Positions 60,622-64,000 of a DNA stretch of 64,000 nucleotides are shown piece by piece. This DNA is from Methylomonas sp. (GTDB lineage: Bacteria > Pseudomonadota > Gammaproteobacteria > Methylococcales > Methylomonadaceae): contig JALSLW010000079.1 in the NCBI GenBank assembly GCA_026988155.1, forward strand, positions 27,357 to 91,356, written 5' to 3'. The position numbers and the translations under genes are program-made. Each line of letters opens with the position of its first letter. Within the stretch, counting starts at the first letter, position 1. The notes beneath the pieces were generated by a model. That model saw only the letters and a program-made list of their open reading frames with translations. It was not told the origin of the DNA and did no database searches.

Positions 60622-61967
60622 TTCCTTTAGCTAATCGCAATGAAGTCTGGGCAAAAAGCATAATGACATATACGGAAAGATTGGCCGATATTCCTGAAAT
60701 GGTAGTTGAAGGGAAATTGTCCCGTATGGTTGGATTAACATTAGAAGCTGAAGGCTGTCGAGCTGCAATAGGCTCCTTATGTCAGGTTGAAAGCAAATCA
60801 GGCAAAAGGATAGGTGCTGAAGTTGTAGGTTTTGCCGGTGGGCGTATTTTTTTAATGCCAACAGGAAGTACTCAAGGGTTAGAGCCTGGCTGCAGAGTTA
60901 TTCCGTTAGGTAAGCGCAGTTTGGCAAAAGTCGGCTTTAACCTGTTAGGGCGTGTTTTAGACGGTGCCGGAAATGCATTAGATGACAAAGGGCCTTTAAG
61001 AACAGAAGCTAAGATTTCACTAAATGGCAAGACCATTAATCCGCTATCAAGAAAACCTGTTAGAGATTCGTTGGATGTTGGTGTAAGAGCAATCAATTCA
61101 ATTCTTGCTGTTGGCCGAGGACAGCGGATGGGGCTATTTGCAGGCACAGGAGTTGGGAAAAGTGTGCTGCTGGGGATGATGACTAAATTTACCGGTGCTG
61201 ATGTGGTAGTGGTTGGGCTGATTGGAGAAAGAGGCCGGGAAGTCAATGAGTTTGTATTAAAAACGTTAGGTGAAGAAGGTATGGAAAGGGCCGTTGTAGT
61301 TGCTTCTCCAGCAGATGATTCACCCCTAATGCGAGTGCATGGAGCGATGTTGGCAACCAGTATAGCTGAATATTTCAGAGATCAGGGCTTAGACGTGCTT
61401 TTGCTGATGGATTCTTTAACTCGGTATGCACAGGCACATAGAGAAATTGCACTGGCGATTGATGAACCCCCGGCAACCAAAGGCTATCCGCCTTCAGTTT
61501 TTGCAAAGCTCCCACATCTGGTAGAAAGAGCGGGTAATGGTGACGAAGGAGGCGGATCAATTACTGCTTTTTATACGGTATTGGCAGAAGGGGATGATAC
61601 TAATGACCCTATTGCTGATGCTGCCCGCGGGGTATTAGATGGTCATATTGTTTTATCAAGAAGTCTTGCAGAATCAGGTCATTTTCCTGCTATAGATATT
61701 GAAGCATCAATCAGTCGAGTGATGCCTGATATTGCAGACAAAAAGCATATGAGCCTTTCTAGAGAACTTAGGCGATTGTACTCACTTTATCAGCAGAATA
61801 AAGATTTAATCAGCGTAGGCGCATATCAGTCTGGTTCAGACCCAAGAATTGATGAAGCCATTGCAAAAAATAGTGCCATATCTGAATTTTTGCAGCAGGA
61901 TATGGATGAAGCAGTTGATATTGATCGCAGTTTAGCTGAGCTAGAGGCTCTGTTAACAGCCAATTAA
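60618..61967 (+). CDS. fliI: Flagellum-specific ATP synthase FliI
   Basis: 449 residues, beginning in an ATGA overlap with fliH. An F1-beta-like ATPase with Walker A GTGVGKS (in GLFAGTGVGKSVLLGMM) and Walker B LLLMDSLTR. VVVGLIGERGREVNEFV and KGYPPSVFAKLPHLVERAG are FliI/SctN signatures. It energises export of axial proteins through the flagellar type III system. The N-terminus has no substrate-like extension. Confidence 0.96.
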   Translation: MIPLANRNEVWAKSIMTYTERLADIPEMVVEGKLSRMVGLTLEAEGCRAAIGSLCQVESKSGKRIGAEVVGFAGGRIFLMPTGSTQGLEPGCRVIPLGKRSLAKVGFNLLGRVLDGAGNALDDKGPLRTEAKISLNGKTINPLSRKPVRDSLDVGVRAINSILAVGRGQRMGLFAGTGVGKSVLLGMMTKFTGADVVVVGLIGERGREVNEFVLKTLGEEGMERAVVVASPADDSPLMRVHGAMLATSIAEYFRDQGLDVLLLMDSLTRYAQAHREIALAIDEPPATKGYPPSVFAKLPHLVERAGNGDEGGGSITAFYTVLAEGDDTNDPIADAARGVLDGHIVLSRSLAESGHFPAIDIEASISRVMPDIADKKHMSLSRELRRLYSLYQQNKDLISVGAYQSGSDPRIDEAIAKNSAISEFLQQDMDEAVDIDRSLAELEALLTAN

Positions 61968-61978
61968 AGCAGTGTTTA

Positions 61979-62431
61979 ATGAAAAAATCTAAACGATTGA
62001 ATGTAATAGTCGAATTAAATGTTAAAAATGAGAAAAAGGCATTGGAAGCCTTAGGCGAGATTCAAAGACAAAAGCAAGATGCCGAAAAGCAGCTGGAGCA
62101 TTTGAAAGACTATCAGCAGGGCTATAAAGATCAGTATCAATCAATAGGCGTAACAGGTGCCAATATTAAACAGCTGCTTGAGTTTAGAGCGTTTGTGAGC
62201 AAGTTGTCGATGGCAATCGAACAGCAGAAACAAGTAGTTGCTGAGTTAGATGAAAAAGTGAGCTCTACGCAAACCCATTGGGAAAAGCAGCACCAAAAAA
62301 CCAAGAGTATGGAAAAAGTGCGCGGAGCTGCTGTTAAGGAAGAAGCTAAAGAACAAGATAAGCGAGAACAAAGTGAGCAAGATGATCGGGCCTCTAGGGT
62401 TGGTCGAAATAGTGGCGCAGAAAATGCTTAG
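61979..62431 (+). CDS. fliJ: Flagellar FliJ-like export chaperone
   Basis: 150 residues, almost entirely coiled coil (ALGEIQRQKQDAEKQLEHLK, IEQQKQVVAELDEKVSSTQT), with a highly charged tail (EEAKEQDKREQSEQDDRASR). The protein sequence is poorly conserved in the family; position between fliI and fliK and the all-helical structure support the call. It starts 11 bases after fliI. Confidence 0.88.
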   Translation: MKKSKRLNVIVELNVKNEKKALEALGEIQRQKQDAEKQLEHLKDYQQGYKDQYQSIGVTGANIKQLLEFRAFVSKLSMAIEQQKQVVAELDEKVSSTQTHWEKQHQKTKSMEKVRGAAVKEEAKEQDKREQSEQDDRASRVGRNSGAENA

Positions 62432-62467
62432 ATATTTCGTATTAGGTAAGATATTCGGAGAATTAAA

Positions 62468-63910
62468 ATGATTATAGATAATGCAAATTTACTGTCAGCT
62501 ACTTCGCCGGCAACAGGGATAGATGGGATGCAGTCGACCGCATCTGCTGAAGACACTGTATCTGGCGAATTACTTGCATTTTCAGAGGCATTGGTGGAAA
62601 AAATAAATCAGTTGCAGGCGTTAGATATAAGTAATTATGCTAGTGATAGTTTATCTGCCGATGATCTTGATAGTGGCAAACTATTGCCTCAAATTGCAGG
62701 GCTGATGAATGGATCCGCAAATAAACAGCAAGATATTGCCGGTTTGTCTAATAGCAGTGAAACCTTAGCAGGTCTTGTAAGTTTTACTGATAATGAGTTA
62801 TCGCAAGAAGCTAAATTGGAAACAGAGATTGATTTAGACAACACTTTAGAAACACTGACAAATGTTTTAAATTCTCTAGAAGAACAAAAAGATGAATTAG
62901 GAGAAGATGTTCTGGTTTTAGGCGCTCAGATTGCAACAGAGATCGAGAGCCTTGAAAAAACAATGCCTAAAGCAATTTCAAAAGAGCTGGGTCAGCAGCA
63001 AGACATTGAAATTTCAGTGGATGGGGTTGATGAATTTATCAAGGAAGTAGATATGGAAAATAGTATGGGTGTGCCAGCAATGGAAGCCAGCAATTTTCAA
63101 GCAGTAGAAAAAGGTGCTCTTCCGATCAGTCCAGAGGTTAAAGCCGGATTGAATAAAGAAAACCTATCCTTAAGGCAGGCGCCAGAAGAGCAGGTAGCCA
63201 GTGCCGCTATTCCAGCTAAATCTGAAGCTGAAATTCCGATGCAAAAAAACAATATAATGACTGAGGCCGCTCAGAAAAATTTTAATGCTATGTTGGCAGC
63301 TAAACAGAATGAGAAAGGTAATGGCCTAGAAACTAAAGTTAGAGACTTAGATGTAAGCATGGGCACAGAGAAAGCATTGCCGAAATATGCAATGGATATT
63401 GCCAATCTTAATCGTGCAGTAATCTCAGAGAATAAATCAGAGATTCCTCCTATGACGAAACACTTTGCTCATCCAGAATGGAATAAGGAAGTGGGTGAAA
63501 GGGTCGTCTGGATGCATAAACAGGCCATCCCGTCGGCTGAACTTAGGTTAAATCCGGCGCATTTAGGGCCGGTTACAATCAAAGTCGAAACGACTCAAGA
63601 CCAAGTATCGGTAGCTTTTACTGCACATCATGCAGCAGTAAAAGAAGCGATTGATGCGGCATTGCCAAAGCTAAGAGAAATGCTGACTGCACAGCAGCTT
63701 AACTTGTCTGAAGTCAGTGTATCTCAAGAGGATCCAAGGCAAAAACAGCATCAAGGTTTCGGCCAAATGGGAAGTGATGCAGGCAAAGGCGAAAAGCAGG
63801 CTAATGAAATGGGTGAAAATGGACAGGCAGAAAGCACTATGGATATAGCTGACGAGATTGAAGCAGGCAGAGCTATAGCCAGTAACGGCGTATTGAGTAT
63901 TTTTGCTTAA
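62468..63910 (+). CDS. fliK: Flagellar hook-length control protein FliK
   Basis: 480 residues. The N-terminal two thirds are Ser/Glu/Asn-rich and probably extended, as in other FliK proteins. The conserved C-terminal Flg_hook domain (about 335-430) shows AELRLNPAHLGPVTIKVETT, VSVAFTAHHAAVKEAIDAAL and LPKLREMLTAQQLNLSEVSV. FliK measures hook length and switches export specificity. GGAG lies eight bases before ATG. It is the last complete gene of the window. Confidence 0.92.
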   Translation: MIIDNANLLSATSPATGIDGMQSTASAEDTVSGELLAFSEALVEKINQLQALDISNYASDSLSADDLDSGKLLPQIAGLMNGSANKQQDIAGLSNSSETLAGLVSFTDNELSQEAKLETEIDLDNTLETLTNVLNSLEEQKDELGEDVLVLGAQIATEIESLEKTMPKAISKELGQQQDIEISVDGVDEFIKEVDMENSMGVPAMEASNFQAVEKGALPISPEVKAGLNKENLSLRQAPEEQVASAAIPAKSEAEIPMQKNNIMTEAAQKNFNAMLAAKQNEKGNGLETKVRDLDVSMGTEKALPKYAMDIANLNRAVISENKSEIPPMTKHFAHPEWNKEVGERVVWMHKQAIPSAELRLNPAHLGPVTIKVETTQDQVSVAFTAHHAAVKEAIDAALPKLREMLTAQQLNLSEVSVSQEDPRQKQHQGFGQMGSDAGKGEKQANEMGENGQAESTMDIADEIEAGRAIASNGVLSIFA

Positions 63911-63924
63911 AGTTTATTCACAAA

Positions 63925-63976
63925 ATAGACCTTGCTCATTGGGTGCGCCCCAATGTCATTAAGTTAAGGGGTCTAT
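63925..63976. terminator. Nested hairpin after fliK
   Basis: CATTGGG (63937-63943) pairs with CCCAATG (63949-63955) around TGCGC, enclosed by ATAGACC/GGTCTAT (63925-63931, 63970-63976). No T-run follows; it could mark the end of the fliE-K transcript or precede the next flagellar gene, which is beyond the window. Confidence 0.5.
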
Positions 63977-64000
63977 AGGGCTAATTATGTTTGGAGACGG

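Noticed and set aside
1..64000. CRISPR arrays, prophage genes or an intact insertion sequence
   Set aside because: No regularly spaced direct repeats, no phage structural genes and no transposase reading frame were seen; the only mobile-type DNA is the palindromic elements.
63988..64000. Start of a next flagellar gene at ATGTTTGGAGACGG
   Set aside because: Only 13 bases remain, so neither frame nor identity can be judged; GGAG here may instead be a ribosome binding site for a gene beyond the edge.

Overview
This window is AT-rich, gene-dense chromosomal DNA from a gammaproteobacterium. A complete polar flagellar regulatory and basal-body cluster (fleQ/flrA, fleS, fleR, fliE-fliK), an MSHA pilus locus, a protein with a VPVPA-type PEP-CTERM tail and a PrsT-like lipoprotein next to exopolysaccharide genes together suggest a member of the Methylococcales or a relative. 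That placement is an inference: no methane oxidation gene is present to confirm it.

Layout. 1-5300: housekeeping genes ridA (cut by the window edge), spoT, rpoZ, pgk and a thioredoxin-like gene. 5381-8417: a three-gene operon of a membrane-anchored VWA protein and two single-pass membrane partners. 8509-13228: a PEP-CTERM protein and a branched-chain amino acid group (citramalate-synthase-like gene, leuD, leuC). 13539-14337: a 44-residue membrane protein with its own promoter and terminator, and a basic secreted protein. 14391-30114: the MSHA pilus locus. mshI, I2, J, K, L, M, N, E and G run on the minus strand; mshA, C, D, O and P run convergently on the plus strand; mshQ is again on minus. 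Flipping the A-P block restores the usual order, so this looks like a local inversion. The breakpoint near mshP/mshG is packed with palindromic elements and a broken vapB gene. 30866-37015: perM, bcp, gcvR, a SPOR-domain protein, tRNA-Val, a PilZ protein and a TIGR03790-family protein. 37016-43281: a 1-kb intergenic stretch with a candidate c-di-GMP riboswitch, then prsT-like, a GumC/Wzz-like gene and a degenerate CpsD-like gene. 43379-47110: radA, a PilZ/FHA pair and a CorC-type transporter. 47360-63910: flagellar genes, with two secreted M4-protease-related genes between fleQ and fleS.

How the genes connect. Surface attachment and motility dominate: MSHA pilus, exopolysaccharide export, PEP-CTERM surface protein and polar flagellum. 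Several possible cyclic di-GMP readers sit among them (MshE N-domain, two PilZ proteins, FleQ, candidate riboswitch). Two sigma-54 promoters with exact GG-N10-GC spacing lie before fleS and fliE and fit a FleQ to FleSR to basal-body cascade.

Most unusual items: the inverted MSHA block, a stand-alone protease propeptide paralogue next to an M4 protease with a C-terminal DUF4214 array, the CpsD-like protein without a P-loop lysine, the candidate riboswitch, and several families of palindromic intergenic elements.
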